DNA from: JAILLW01 sp045640905
GTDB lineage: Bacteria > Bacillota > Clostridia > Lachnospirales > Lachnospiraceae
Assembly (NCBI GenBank): GCA_045640905.1
Contig: JAZUFW010000073.1
Location: 1 to 25,210, forward strand
Length of the DNA stretch: 25,210 nucleotides
Reading direction: 5' to 3'
Below, in pieces: positions 1 to 7,282 of this stretch. Position 1 is the stretch's first letter. Each line of letters opens with the position of its first letter. The notes below the pieces were generated by a model. The model made no database searches, was not told the DNA's origin, and saw only the letters and a list, made by a program, of their open reading frames with translations. The translations under genes were made by a program, and so were the position numbers.

Positions 1-698
1 CACAAAAATACATCATCCTTATTCTGACCGTGATGGTTCTGCTCAACTCTGGCAGAATGAATCAGGCTCTCATGATTATGTAAGATAGCTTTCGGAAAAC
101 CAGTGGTTCCTGAGCTAAAATAAATTGCTGCATTATCTTTCTGGTCCAGGCGGACTCTGGGAGATACGCTGGAACAGTTAGCTGTCAATTCGTTGTAGCT
201 TTCTGCATATGTAGGACATCCTTCTCCAACATAAAAAAGCATTCTGTTAGGTGCTATCGACTCTACGATGGACTGCACTCTGTCTACAAAAGCAGGTCCG
301 AAAACAAGGACATCAGCTTCAGCCAGATTTACGCAGTATTCAATTTCATCTGCTGCGTATCTAAAGTTTAAAGGAACTGCCAAAGCACCTGTTTTCAAAA
401 TACCGAAATATATCGGCAGCCATTCTATACAGTTCATCAGCAAAATAGCTACTTTATCACCCTTTTTAACGCCACGGCTCAAAAGAAGATTTGCAAAACG
501 GTTTGCTTTTTCATCAAAAACGCCCCATGTAATTTCTCTTCTGTAGGAATGCATCGGATTGGCTTCAACCAAATCGGATTCCATCCAGTTAATTCTCTTA
601 ACCTCTTTTTCTTCGGGGTTCAGTTCTACGAGCGCTACTTCATCACCGTAGCTTCTGGCATTCTGTTCAAGTACATCAACTATAGTCATAACATTCAT
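1..698 (-). CDS. Acyl-CoA synthetase (AMP-forming ligase), N-terminal part, 3' end cut by window edge
   Basis: An open minus-strand frame runs from ATG at 698 (starting MNVMTIVDVLEQNARSYGDE) to the window edge without a stop, giving about 232 residues. Near residues 190-205 it carries YFSSGTTGFPKAIL, the ATP/AMP-binding P-loop signature of class I adenylate-forming enzymes. The preceding region (RFANLLLKRGVKKGDKVAIL, then LPIYFGILKTGALAVPLNFR) is typical of acyl-CoA synthetases. Such enzymes activate a carboxylic acid with ATP and transfer it to CoA. The substrate cannot be told because the C-terminal half lies outside the window. A second in-frame ATG at 689 is possible; neither start has a strong ribosome binding site. 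The gene has its own near-consensus promoter and a repeat-bearing leader, so it probably begins a transcription unit. Family assignment is firm; substrate unknown. Confidence 0.9.
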   Translation of the reverse strand, partial: MNVMTIVDVLEQNARSYGDEVALVELNPEEKEVKRINWMESDLVEANPMHSYRREITWGVFDEKANRFANLLLSRGVKKGDKVAILLMNCIEWLPIYFGILKTGALAVPLNFRYAADEIEYCVNLAEADVLVFGPAFVDRVQSIVESIAPNRMLFYVGEGCPTYAESYNELTANCSSVSPRVRLDQKDNAAIYFSSGTTGFPKAILHNHESLIHSARVEQNHHGQNKDDVFL

Positions 699-725
699 CC
701 ATTCTTTATGTTGTCGAATACGTTT

Positions 726-765
726 ATCGCTTAAACGCTTAAACGCGTCAACGCTTTAACGCTTT
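726..765. repeat. Five tandem 8-bp direct repeats in the acyl-CoA synthetase leader
   Basis: Five consecutive 8-bp units on the plus strand read ATCGCTTA, AACGCTTA, AACGCGTC, AACGCTTT, AACGCTTT. They fill the space between the predicted transcription start (about 769) and the start codon at 698. The 8-bp phasing and the position immediately downstream of a strong promoter suggest a multi-site operator or a structured leader. The repeats are seen directly; the role is inferred. Confidence 0.75.
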
Positions 766-775
766 TACCTACTGA

Positions 776-804
776 AGTATAGCTCCCGATTATTTGTCTG
801 TCAA
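776..804 (-). promoter_or_regulatory. Sigma-70 type promoter of the acyl-CoA synthetase gene
   Basis: On the minus strand TTGACA (799-804) and TATACT (776-781) are separated by exactly 17 bp. This is a near-consensus housekeeping promoter with a start expected near 769, about 70 nt before the coding region. Confidence 0.8.
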
Positions 805-815
805 GTGGTTTTTAG

Positions 816-849
816 AAAAAAACCGAGGCAGCCAAAAGGTTGCCCCGGT
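816..849 (-). terminator. Intrinsic terminator reading leftward, upstream of the acyl-CoA synthetase promoter
   Basis: A 12-pair stem (822-833 with 838-849; one A-C mismatch and one G-U pair) closes an AAAA loop. On the minus strand it is followed by seven T residues (822 down to 816), the form of a Rho-independent terminator. No minus-strand gene ends here, so it probably insulates the promoter at 776-804 from leftward transcription. It lies upstream of the predicted promoter of the plus-strand nucleotidase gene and is therefore not in that mRNA. Confidence 0.6.
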
Positions 850-881
850 CCTATATCTTCAGTCTGTATATTTTGCGCCAT

Positions 882-910
882 TTCACATATCAGCCAAAAT
901 GTCGTAAAAT
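882..910 (+). promoter_or_regulatory. Promoter of the HAD nucleotidase gene
   Basis: TTCACA (882-887) and TAAAAT (905-910) are 17 bp apart on the plus strand. The start would fall near 917, giving a leader of about 28 nt that contains AAGGGA ahead of the ATG at 945. Confidence 0.6.
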
Positions 911-944
911 AGATATGTTATTCAAGCCTGAAAGGGAACGTGAT

Positions 945-1550
945 ATGAAAATATATATTGATTTTGATGATGTAATATGCGAGACTGCAAAGTTTTTCTC
1001 TGATTTTGCAAAAGAATTGTTTGATGTAGATGTGCCATACAGTCAAATGCACGATTTCAACATGCAAAAGACTTTTGGGCTGAATGATGAACAGTATGAC
1101 GAGCTGCTAAAAGGCGGACACATTCCTGAAAACTTACTGAAGTTTGAGGAAACGCCCGGGGCTTCGGATACAATTAATTCCTGGATAGACAAAGGCCACG
1201 AGGTATACGTTATTACAGGAAGGCCCTTTGATGCTTATACACCTTCGCGGCAATGGCTCGATAATCATAACTTGAAACGAATTCCCATGTATTGTGTTGA
1301 TAAATACGGTCGCGAAAATTTCAGCAAAGACTGGTCATATTCAATGACGCTTTCACAGCTTTATGATATGGATTTTGATTTTGCAATCGAGGATTCGCCT
1401 GTAGCTTTTGAACATGTTCTTCATTTTGAAAATGCCAAAAACATAGCCGTCTTTGATCGTCCCTGGAATAAGAATGCCGCCTTTCCCAATGACAAATTCA
1501 TTCGATGTCCCAATTGGCAATTTATCGATAAAGTAATTAATGAACTGTAA
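945..1550 (+). CDS. HAD-superfamily 5'(3')-deoxyribonucleotidase-like protein
   Basis: A 201-aa protein beginning MKIYIDFDDVICETA. The DxD pair of HAD motif I is at residues 6 and 8, the motif II threonine sits in VYVITGRP, and an acidic motif IV appears as FAIEDSP. Together with its length, this matches the HAD nucleotidases related to the NT5C/YorS group, which remove phosphate from nucleoside monophosphates; substrate specificity is inferred only. The start at 945 is chosen because AAGGGA lies 7 nt upstream. A longer in-frame start at 840 would overlap the predicted promoter and a hairpin. The gene is the only plus-strand gene in the window and converges on purC across a shared hairpin terminator. 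Confidence 0.8.
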   Translation: MKIYIDFDDVICETAKFFSDFAKELFDVDVPYSQMHDFNMQKTFGLNDEQYDELLKGGHIPENLLKFEETPGASDTINSWIDKGHEVYVITGRPFDAYTPSRQWLDNHNLKRIPMYCVDKYGRENFSKDWSYSMTLSQLYDMDFDFAIEDSPVAFEHVLHFENAKNIAVFDRPWNKNAAFPNDKFIRCPNWQFIDKVINEL

Positions 1551-1554
1551 TCAA

Positions 1555-1587
1555 AGAGCCCCAAAACGCCATAGCGTTTGGGGCTCT
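1555..1587. terminator. Bidirectional terminator between the nucleotidase gene and purC
   Basis: An 11-bp GC-rich stem (1555-1565 with 1577-1587) is extended past a one-base bulge by CGC/GCG around a CATA loop. It lies between two convergent stop codons. T tracts are short on both sides (TTTGATT on the minus strand), so efficiency is uncertain, but position and stem strength fit a shared terminator. Confidence 0.7.
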
Positions 1588-1603
1588 AAATCACTCGATA
1601 ATC

Positions 1604-2290
1604 TTATGCAAAGAATAATTTTGAAAGAGTCATGGGATCAATGTACTGACCATCCTTGTAAACTCTCATGTTTCCGGATGCGATTTCATCAATAAGCATT
1701 ACGCTTCCGTCTTTATCATATCCAAATTCAAACTTAATATCGTAAAGGTCAAGTCCCTTTGCCTTTAAGTCATCGGCAACAATCTTTGTGATATCCTGTG
1801 TCATCTTCTTGATGTCATCATACTGAGCAGCGCTCATAACCTTAAGGTCTACCAAAGCATCCTTGGTTACCAAAGGATCGCCCTTCTCATCATTTTTGAA
1901 GGTCATTTCTACGTATGCGGGAAGATCAGCACCTTCTTCAATGTATTCGCCGTATCTTCTGAAGAAGCTTCCTACAGCCTTGTATCTGCAGATAACTTCA
2001 AGTCCGTGTCCGAATACCTTGGCAGGCAAAACTTCCATGGTTGTATCATCAAGATTAGCTTTTACAAAATGTGTCTTAATGTTTGCAGCATTAATCTTTT
2101 CAAAGAAGTATTCCGTCATACGAAGGTTAACATCACCGACACCTTCGATTGAAAGACCTACAGAATTTTCACCGGGATCAAACACTCCGTCTTTTCCTGT
2201 ACAGTCATCCTTGAATTTAAGTAAATAATTACCGTTTTCAAGTTCAAACACATCCTTTGTCTTACCTTTGTAAACAAGCTTTTTTTCCAT
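1604..2290 (-). CDS. purC: Phosphoribosylaminoimidazole-succinocarboxamide synthase (SAICAR synthetase)
   Basis: A 228-aa cytosolic enzyme of de novo purine synthesis that joins aspartate to CAIR using ATP. The N terminus LVYKGKTKDVFE is the ATP-binding start of the PurC family. ICRYKAVGSFFRRYG corresponds to the family motif that ends in two arginines, and LIDEIASGNMRVYKDG occupies the place of the usual DEISPD-type signature in a variant form. Start 2290 is chosen because AAGGAG lies 7 nt upstream. An in-frame extension to 2413 is rejected because it would translate the riboswitch. The gene stands alone with its own promoter, ZTP riboswitch and terminator, so expression should rise when ZMP/ZTP accumulates, that is, when folate-dependent purine synthesis stalls. 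Confidence 0.93.
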   Translation of the reverse strand: MEKKLVYKGKTKDVFELENGNYLLKFKDDCTGKDGVFDPGENSVGLSIEGVGDVNLRMTEYFFEKINAANIKTHFVKANLDDTTMEVLPAKVFGHGLEVICRYKAVGSFFRRYGEYIEEGADLPAYVEMTFKNDEKGDPLVTKDALVDLKVMSAAQYDDIKKMTQDITKIVADDLKAKGLDLYDIKFEFGYDKDGSVMLIDEIASGNMRVYKDGQYIDPMTLSKLFFA

Positions 2291-2328
2291 CGTTTTTCTC
2301 CTTAATAATAAGTTTGCAAATTCGTCAA

Positions 2329-2369
2329 TAAATATAAAAGGGCATACATAAGTAAACTTAGGTATGCCC
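2329..2369 (-). terminator. Riboswitch-controlled terminator ahead of purC
   Basis: GGGCATAC (2362-2369) and GTATGCCC (2340-2347) form an 8-bp stem, extended past one mismatch by AAGT/ACTT. On the minus strand it is followed by the T-rich run CTTTTATATTTATT. Its 5' arm uses the same GGGC that belongs to the conserved riboswitch element at 2366-2375, so the two structures exclude each other. Confidence 0.85.
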
Positions 2370-2435
2370 AGACGGTCGACACTTATTCTCATTACTCCTT
2401 TGTGGTGCTCCACTTAATCCGTCAGTAGCAACGAG
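2366..2435 (-). ncRNA. ZTP (pfl) riboswitch aptamer controlling purC
   Basis: The minus-strand leader shows the parts of the pfl/ZTP class in order. P1 is a 9-pair stem, CTCGTTGCT (2427-2435) with AGTAATGAG. An ACTGACGG internal segment follows, then P2 with GTGG and CCAC around AGCA, then AAAGGAGT. The invariant 3' element CCGTCTGGGC (2366-2375) completes it. Known members bind ZTP or ZMP and usually turn on purine and one-carbon genes. Here binding should hold the GGGC in the pseudoknot and prevent the overlapping terminator, giving an ON switch. Motif match and secondary structure are seen directly; ligand and direction are from knowledge of the class. Confidence 0.9.
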
Positions 2436-2448
2436 TTCAACAAAAATA

Positions 2449-2478
2449 TAAGTACCATAATGAAAGGTTTTTTGTCAA
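2449..2478 (-). promoter_or_regulatory. Probable promoter of the purC riboswitch transcript
   Basis: On the minus strand TTGACA (2473-2478) is perfect. The best -10 at 18 bp is TACTTA (2449-2454), preceded by TGG as in an extended -10. The -35 is convincing and the -10 weak. Confidence 0.5.
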
Positions 2479-2507
2479 GATTTTTTTTACGCGGAAAATG
2501 ACGGTAT

Positions 2508-3263
2508 TCATAGGAATTCAACAGCGTGTTTTCTCTTCCAAATGGGGAAAAGAGTATTCTGACAGCGAGGATTTTTGCGCTCTTTAATAGCTATAGTATC
2601 AAAGAAAACCTTCCAAAGGTCGGTAAACTCATCATTTTCCTTCTCGGTCTCACAAAGAAGCTCCAGTTCATCTTTATTCAAAATACGAAAATAGTATTGT
2701 TCATTTTTGGGATGAACAACAGCCTCAGAGTGAATATCGTCAACTATCATCCAGTTTTCGGACGGCATTCTGTCCGCAAAGTCCAGAGCCAATGCAGGAA
2801 CCACACGGCTTTTGGGTTCGATATGCGCTACATAATAGTGTCCCTTGGTTTCATGAAAACGAATAAACTCTCTGAAATGATGCGCCTCGGAAGAAACACG
2901 CTTTTCGATTTCCAAAAAACGCATCACTTCCCTGTATTGAACCATCAAAAGTGCATCAGGTCCTTTCAAAAATCCCAGGAGGATAACCTTATAAATAATG
3001 TCGGCAGTATCAGCCTCATACGACATCGACGCAAAAGCAATTCGCTCATAAAAAGGAGCAGAAATCCGCCTGATGACGGCATCCATAACCTTTTGGGCCT
3101 TTTCGGAATCCGTTTCGACATTAACGTACTCATCAAAAATACTGTATTGATCATCTGCCTCAAAAGCAATTTTTAAATTGCGATGTCCCACCCCCGAATT
3201 GGAAGCCTCATAAACTGCCGTCATTAATGCTTCCCAATTGGAGTCACAAATGAAAATCTTCAT
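2508..3263 (-). CDS. Putative DNA repair/metabolism protein, TIGR03915-type partner of the radical SAM protein
   Basis: A 251-aa soluble protein (MKIFICDSNWEALMTAVYEA). The beginning, the central LLGFLKGPDAL region, the ALALDFADRMPSENWMIVDD stretch and the C-terminal LFPIWKRKHAVEFL match my memory of the conserved family (DUF4130, TIGR03915) that almost always accompanies a TIGR03916 radical SAM protein. The biochemical role is not established; a function in DNA modification or repair has been proposed from domain content. The start overlaps the stop of the upstream radical SAM gene in an ATGA arrangement (3260-3263), so the two are translationally coupled and probably act together. No recognisable catalytic motif could be assigned by eye. 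Confidence 0.8.
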   Translation of the reverse strand: MKIFICDSNWEALMTAVYEASNSGVGHRNLKIAFEADDQYSIFDEYVNVETDSEKAQKVMDAVIRRISAPFYERIAFASMSYEADTADIIYKVILLGFLKGPDALLMVQYREVMRFLEIEKRVSSEAHHFREFIRFHETKGHYYVAHIEPKSRVVPALALDFADRMPSENWMIVDDIHSEAVVHPKNEQYYFRILNKDELELLCETEKENDEFTDLWKVFFDTIAIKERKNPRCQNTLFPIWKRKHAVEFL

Positions 3264-4723
3264 GGAAGAGCCACCCCGAATTCCGGCGAGAACATACTGA
3301 GCTGAACATAACCGTCATCAGGTTCAACTATCTTTCGTATTTCCGCCTTATCAACATCAGCAAGATTGCCTACAATAAACTTTTGACTCATCGGTATGTT
3401 ATATAGCATTTTGCCGTTACAGGTAATAAAATACTGCGCCCTCTTAAGTACAATTCGCATCTTCTTTAACATTTCAAAAGTAATCGACGAATATCGACGC
3501 GCACTCATTATTTTCTTAACTCCCGTCGGTCCTATTCCCGGTACGCGAAGGAGTTCATCATAATCGGCAGTATTGACCTCTATCGGGAATCTGTCCAAAT
3601 GTTGAACCGCCCATTGACACTTGGGGTCGATTCTGTCGCTGAAGAAAGGATTTTCTTCGGACAATAATTCCTCCGCATTAAATCCGTAAAATCGAAGAAG
3701 CCAATCGGCCTGATATAATCTGTGCTCACGTAAAAGCGGCACCGGTGTCCCCAAGGCAGGCAAAGAATCATCCTCGTTAATCGGAACATATCCTGAATAA
3801 AAAACTCTCTTCAAATCAAAGCTTTGATATAAGCTCTGGGTGGTTCGAATAATATCAAGATCGCTCTCTCCCGAGGCTCCTATTATCATCTGAGTGCTCT
3901 GCCCCGCTCCGGCAAATGATCGTTTAAGCCAAAGGTCCTTTCTATCTGCCGGCAACGAAAGTGCCGTATCAAATCCAGCCGGCAGCGCATCAAAACCTCT
4001 TTCACCTTCAATTCTTTTTTGTGAATCTCCGAATATGCTGTTGGTCAAATGTGCATTAATTCCTGCACGTTCCATTCTCGCACTTTTTCCGGTGGCCAGA
4101 CGATGTTCGGAAATAGTGGCCGAAATCCGATTCATCGGGGTGATTATATTCTTCATGGATTTGTTCGGTGCAAATTTGGCAAGAGAGTCTGCCGTCGGGA
4201 ATTCCATATTAAGGCTGATTCTGTCAGCCAAAAGTCCGGCTGAATATAATAGTTCCTCAGACGCTCCCGGAATGGCTTTTACATGAATATATCCGTTGAA
4301 ACAGTATTTGGTCCTTAAAAGACGCAATGTCTCACACATTCGTTCCATGGTATAATCGGGATTTTGAATGATTCCGGAACTTAAGAACAGTCCCTCTATA
4401 TAGTTACGCTTATAGAACTCTACGGTAAGCGTACATATTTCATCAGGCGTAAAAATCGCTCTCGGAACATCATTCGAGCGTCGATTCTTACAATACTTGC
4501 AATCATATATACAATGATTGGTCATCAGAATTTTTAGAAGTGAAACGCACCGGCCGTCTGCTGCAAACGAATGGCAGATTCCGGCAGCGCAGGAATTCCC
4601 GAGCATTCCCTCACGGCCTCTTCTGTCTGCGCCGCTCGAGGTGCAGGCTACGTCATACTTAGCAGCATCGGAAAGAATCTCAAGTTTATCCATTAATGAA
4701 ATTGGGGTTGCAATATCGTACAT
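3260..4723 (-). CDS. Radical SAM protein, putative DNA modification/repair (TIGR03916-type)
   Basis: A 487-aa protein with the radical SAM cluster CIYDCKYC: C71, C75 and C78 in the CxxxCxxC spacing that binds a 4Fe-4S cluster and S-adenosylmethionine. An earlier Cys-rich segment (NSCAAGICHSF) precedes it. Near residues 385-410 is a helix-hairpin-helix DNA-binding element (LLRVPGIGPTGVKKIM), the reason the family is linked to DNA repair. The start at 4723 is chosen over upstream in-frame codons for two reasons. GAGGA lies 7 nt before it, and a TATAAT box at 4743-4748 places the transcript start near 4736, downstream of the ATG at 4744. The substrate is unknown. It is coupled to the downstream partner at 2508-3263. 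Confidence 0.87.
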   Translation of the reverse strand: MYDIATPISLMDKLEILSDAAKYDVACTSSGADRRGREGMLGNSCAAGICHSFAADGRCVSLLKILMTNHCIYDCKYCKNRRSNDVPRAIFTPDEICTLTVEFYKRNYIEGLFLSSGIIQNPDYTMERMCETLRLLRTKYCFNGYIHVKAIPGASEELLYSAGLLADRISLNMEFPTADSLAKFAPNKSMKNIITPMNRISATISEHRLATGKSARMERAGINAHLTNSIFGDSQKRIEGERGFDALPAGFDTALSLPADRKDLWLKRSFAGAGQSTQMIIGASGESDLDIIRTTQSLYQSFDLKRVFYSGYVPINEDDSLPALGTPVPLLREHRLYQADWLLRFYGFNAEELLSEENPFFSDRIDPKCQWAVQHLDRFPIEVNTADYDELLRVPGIGPTGVKKIMSARRYSSITFEMLKKMRIVLKRAQYFITCNGKMLYNIPMSQKFIVGNLADVDKAEIRKIVEPDDGYVQLSMFSPEFGVALP

Positions 4724-4742
4724 ATGTTCGTCCTCTGAATTC

Positions 4743-4771
4743 ATTATACAAACACATGTTCGGAATTGCAA
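4743..4771 (-). promoter_or_regulatory. Promoter of the radical SAM/partner operon
   Basis: TTGCAA (4766-4771) and a perfect TATAAT (4743-4748) are 17 bp apart on the minus strand. The expected start near 4736 leaves a leader of only about 13 nt that opens with the ribosome binding site, which fixes the coding start at 4723. Confidence 0.75.
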
Positions 4772-4805
4772 CCCCTTAATTTTACTTTTAAAAGCGAATA
4801 TCCCT

Positions 4806-5816
4806 CTACATGAAAAGCATTCCAACGCAAATAGCCAAGAATACAATTACAAAAATCAATACTCCGGGATTAAATACGACCGTTGAAAAGCCTTTTCCCT
4901 TGGGAAGTCGCATAGGTGCTTCGGAAACAGTAAACTCTTTTTTAACAAAACTTCTGATAATATTTATTACACCAATAATTACCAGTACAAAGATAAAGAC
5001 GAAATACAAAGCCATGGCAAGGAATCCGCCTGCATTGTTCTGAACGTATGCCATAATCTGAGCAGGATCTCCCGACAGAGCTGCACTGTAATATTCATCA
5101 AAATGACCTACTTTAAGCATCGTACTGCCGGCTATTGAGCCAAAGAAATTAATCAGTATATGGCATATCATCGAGTATTTAACATTTCTGGTCTTTACGT
5201 AAATGATACCGAACAGAAGTCCCAAACTGAATACATATATTCCCTGTGAAAAATTAGCATGGAACAGTGCAAAAAGTGTCGCTGAAAAAATAACGGCAAT
5301 GCCTTCTCCGTACTTGGATACTCGGTCTATCAGGAATTTTCTGAAGAACAATTCCTCACATATGGGCGCCAAAATAACAAGGAATATCGCCTGAACCCAA
5401 ATATTGGAACTCTCAATAACGGCGACTGCCATATTTGCTACTTCGCTTCCTTTCATTGAAGCAATGATTCCCGAAATAATGCCTCCGATATAGTTCGAAA
5501 TGTACATGGCTGCATAGCACATGGTAAAGTACGCAAGGAGTTTTTTGAAGGGCATTTTCTGCTTTTCAATTTTTACATCCGGATCCAAAGGTATTTTCTT
5601 TACCAAAAGATAAAATACCGGATAACCGATTAAGTACATCGGCAGCATCATCGCTACAAACTGTCCGTTAAATTCCGAAACGAGATTGGGGCATACCACA
5701 GTACAGATGCTGTAGATCAGAACCTGCATAACCGTTACGATTATTGCTCCCAAAAGATACACAAACCCGATTTTTGAAAAAAACTTTTTTATTCCCTTCA
5801 ATTCTTCTTTTCCCAC
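4806..5816 (-). CDS. CPBP-family intramembrane glutamic protease
   Basis: A 336-aa polytopic membrane protein. The CPBP (Abi/Rce1-like) motifs appear in order: EELFFRK near residues 153-159, where paired glutamates and arginine form motif 1; FALFHANF with the motif 2 histidine; and a later His in CHILINFFGS. Hydrophobic segments flank these, including two at the C terminus. Family members are metal-independent membrane proteases that cleave prenylated or other small membrane peptides, some for bacteriocin self-protection; the substrate here is unknown. Translation appears to start at GTG (5814-5816) with AAAGGAG 9 nt upstream. It follows the PurF-like gene by 38 nt with no terminator seen, so it may share that transcript. 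Functional linkage to that operon is not evident. Confidence 0.85.
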   Translation of the reverse strand: MGKEELKGIKKFFSKIGFVYLLGAIIVTVMQVLIYSICTVVCPNLVSEFNGQFVAMMLPMYLIGYPVFYLLVKKIPLDPDVKIEKQKMPFKKLLAYFTMCYAAMYISNYIGGIISGIIASMKGSEVANMAVAVIESSNIWVQAIFLVILAPICEELFFRKFLIDRVSKYGEGIAVIFSATLFALFHANFSQGIYVFSLGLLFGIIYVKTRNVKYSMICHILINFFGSIAGSTMLKVGHFDEYYSAALSGDPAQIMAYVQNNAGGFLAMALYFVFIFVLVIIGVINIIRSFVKKEFTVSEAPMRLPKGKGFSTVVFNPGVLIFVIVFLAICVGMLFM

Positions 5817-5854
5817 CGAATAAATCTCCTTTTACAGAAAGTACTTAATAAAGC

Positions 5855-7261
5855 TTATTCCTTGCCGTCCCAACAATAGGTGCAGAGCTTTTCCTTCGGA
5901 AGACCGATAGCTTCTATCATGTCATCCAGTCTGTTAAATGCCAGCGAAGTAAAGTTAAGCTTCTCACACAATCTTTCCATCATGTTCGCATATTCCGGCG
6001 AATCGGGATTGGCATATGCATCCAGATTTACCTTTGAAATATCGCCTTCGATTTCACTGATAATTCGACGGGTAATCAGTTCCATCTCTGATCTCGATCT
6101 GCTGAAATTCAGATATTTACAGCCGTACAGAAGCGGCGGACACGCAGGCCTGATATGAACCTCTTTGGCTCCGCTTTCATATAGGAATTCGGTGGTCTCT
6201 CGAAGCTGTGTTCCTCGAACTATCGAATCATCAATAAGCAGCAGGCTCTTTCCTTCAATCAAATCCTGTACCGGAATCAGTTTCATCTTTGCAATTAGAT
6301 TACGCTGCGACTGAATGGTAGGCATAAACGATCTGGGCCAGGTCGGCGTATACTTGATAAACGGTCTGGTAAAGGGTATACCCGAAGCATTCGAATATCC
6401 GATTGCATGAGCAAGTCCCGAATCGGGAACCCCCGAAACGGAATCAGGCTTTACATTATCTCGTTTCGCCATCAAAGCGCCACAGTTATTACGCATCTTT
6501 TCAACGCTGATACCCTCATACGAGCTGCTGGGATATCCGTAATATATCCACAGGAAAGCACATATCTTCATGTCCTTTCCGGGTTCTGCCAAAGTTCTGG
6601 CTTCTTCCGGAGTTACTACAACAATTTCTCCGGGGCCGAGTTCACGCTCCTCTTTGTAGCCCAAATTCAAATAAGCAAATGACTCAAACGAAATACAGTA
6701 TCCGTCTTCCTTTTTGCCGATGGAAACCGGAGTACGGCCCATACGATCTCGGGCCACGTAAATACCTATAGGTGTCAAAACAGCTATAGACATGGAGCCT
6801 TCGATAACCTGCTGAGCATACTGAATTCCTTCGATTAAGTTGGAGCGCTGATTAATCAATGAAGCAACCAGTTCGGTTGCGTTAATGTCGCCACCCGACA
6901 TTTCGAGAAAATGTGAATGACCGGTATTAAAAATCTGCTGAACCAAAGCGTCCAGATTGTTAATTTTTCCTACGGTCATAATAGCGTACGTCCCGTGATG
7001 AGAACGTACCAGGAGAGGTTGCGGTTCATAATCGGATATACAGCCTATTCCGACATTTCCCGCCATTTCATTGACATCCTTGTCAAATTTGGTTCGAAAA
7101 GGAGCATTCTCAATATTATGAATAGCTCTTTCAAATCCGGTTTCTTTATTGTATACTGCCATTCCGGCACGTCTGGTTCCTAAGTGCGAATGATAATCGG
7201 TGCCGAAAAACAAATCAAATACACAATCTTTTTTCGAAGCTACGCCAAAAAATCCACCCAT
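5855..7261 (-). CDS. PurF-like amidophosphoribosyltransferase paralogue lacking the catalytic N-terminal Cys
   Basis: A 468-aa protein with an N-terminal Ntn-hydrolase-like glutaminase domain (TDYHSHLGTRRAGMAVYN; LGPGEIVVV) and a C-terminal phosphoribosyltransferase domain. The PRPP-binding loop LLLIDDSIVRGT sits near residues 338-350. True PurF makes phosphoribosylamine from PRPP and glutamine and exposes Cys at its N terminus; here the chain begins MGGFFGVAS, so Gly replaces the nucleophile. AAGGAG 5 nt before the ATG makes this start secure, leaving no room for a propeptide that would expose Cys. The protein may use free ammonia, or have a different or regulatory role. I recall similar Gly-type proteins in Clostridia and Bacteroidetes. 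It begins 21 nt after the ATPase gene of an amino acid transporter and is probably cotranscribed with it. Confidence 0.85.
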   Translation of the reverse strand: MGGFFGVASKKDCVFDLFFGTDYHSHLGTRRAGMAVYNKETGFERAIHNIENAPFRTKFDKDVNEMAGNVGIGCISDYEPQPLLVRSHHGTYAIMTVGKINNLDALVQQIFNTGHSHFLEMSGGDINATELVASLINQRSNLIEGIQYAQQVIEGSMSIAVLTPIGIYVARDRMGRTPVSIGKKEDGYCISFESFAYLNLGYKEERELGPGEIVVVTPEEARTLAEPGKDMKICAFLWIYYGYPSSSYEGISVEKMRNNCGALMAKRDNVKPDSVSGVPDSGLAHAIGYSNASGIPFTRPFIKYTPTWPRSFMPTIQSQRNLIAKMKLIPVQDLIEGKSLLLIDDSIVRGTQLRETTEFLYESGAKEVHIRPACPPLLYGCKYLNFSRSRSEMELITRRIISEIEGDISKVNLDAYANPDSPEYANMMERLCEKLNFTSLAFNRLDDMIEAIGLPKEKLCTYCWDGKE

Positions 7262-7282
7262 TATAACTCCTTATTCTTGCAA

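Noticed and set aside
840..944. Longer start of the HAD nucleotidase
   Set aside because: The extra region overlaps a hairpin and the promoter, has no ribosome binding site, and does not resemble HAD proteins; MKIYIDFDD at 945 is the family start.
2291..2413. N-terminal extension of purC by 41 residues
   Set aside because: It would translate the riboswitch aptamer and terminator, and the ATG at 2290 has a good AAGGAG and starts exactly like PurC proteins.
2526..3176. 216-aa plus-strand open frame
   Set aside because: It is antisense to the conserved TIGR03915-type gene and shows no coding signature.
4724..4846. Longer start of the radical SAM protein overlapping the CPBP gene
   Set aside because: The TATAAT box at 4743-4748 lies within it, so this segment is mostly not transcribed from that promoter; the ATG at 4723 has its own ribosome site.
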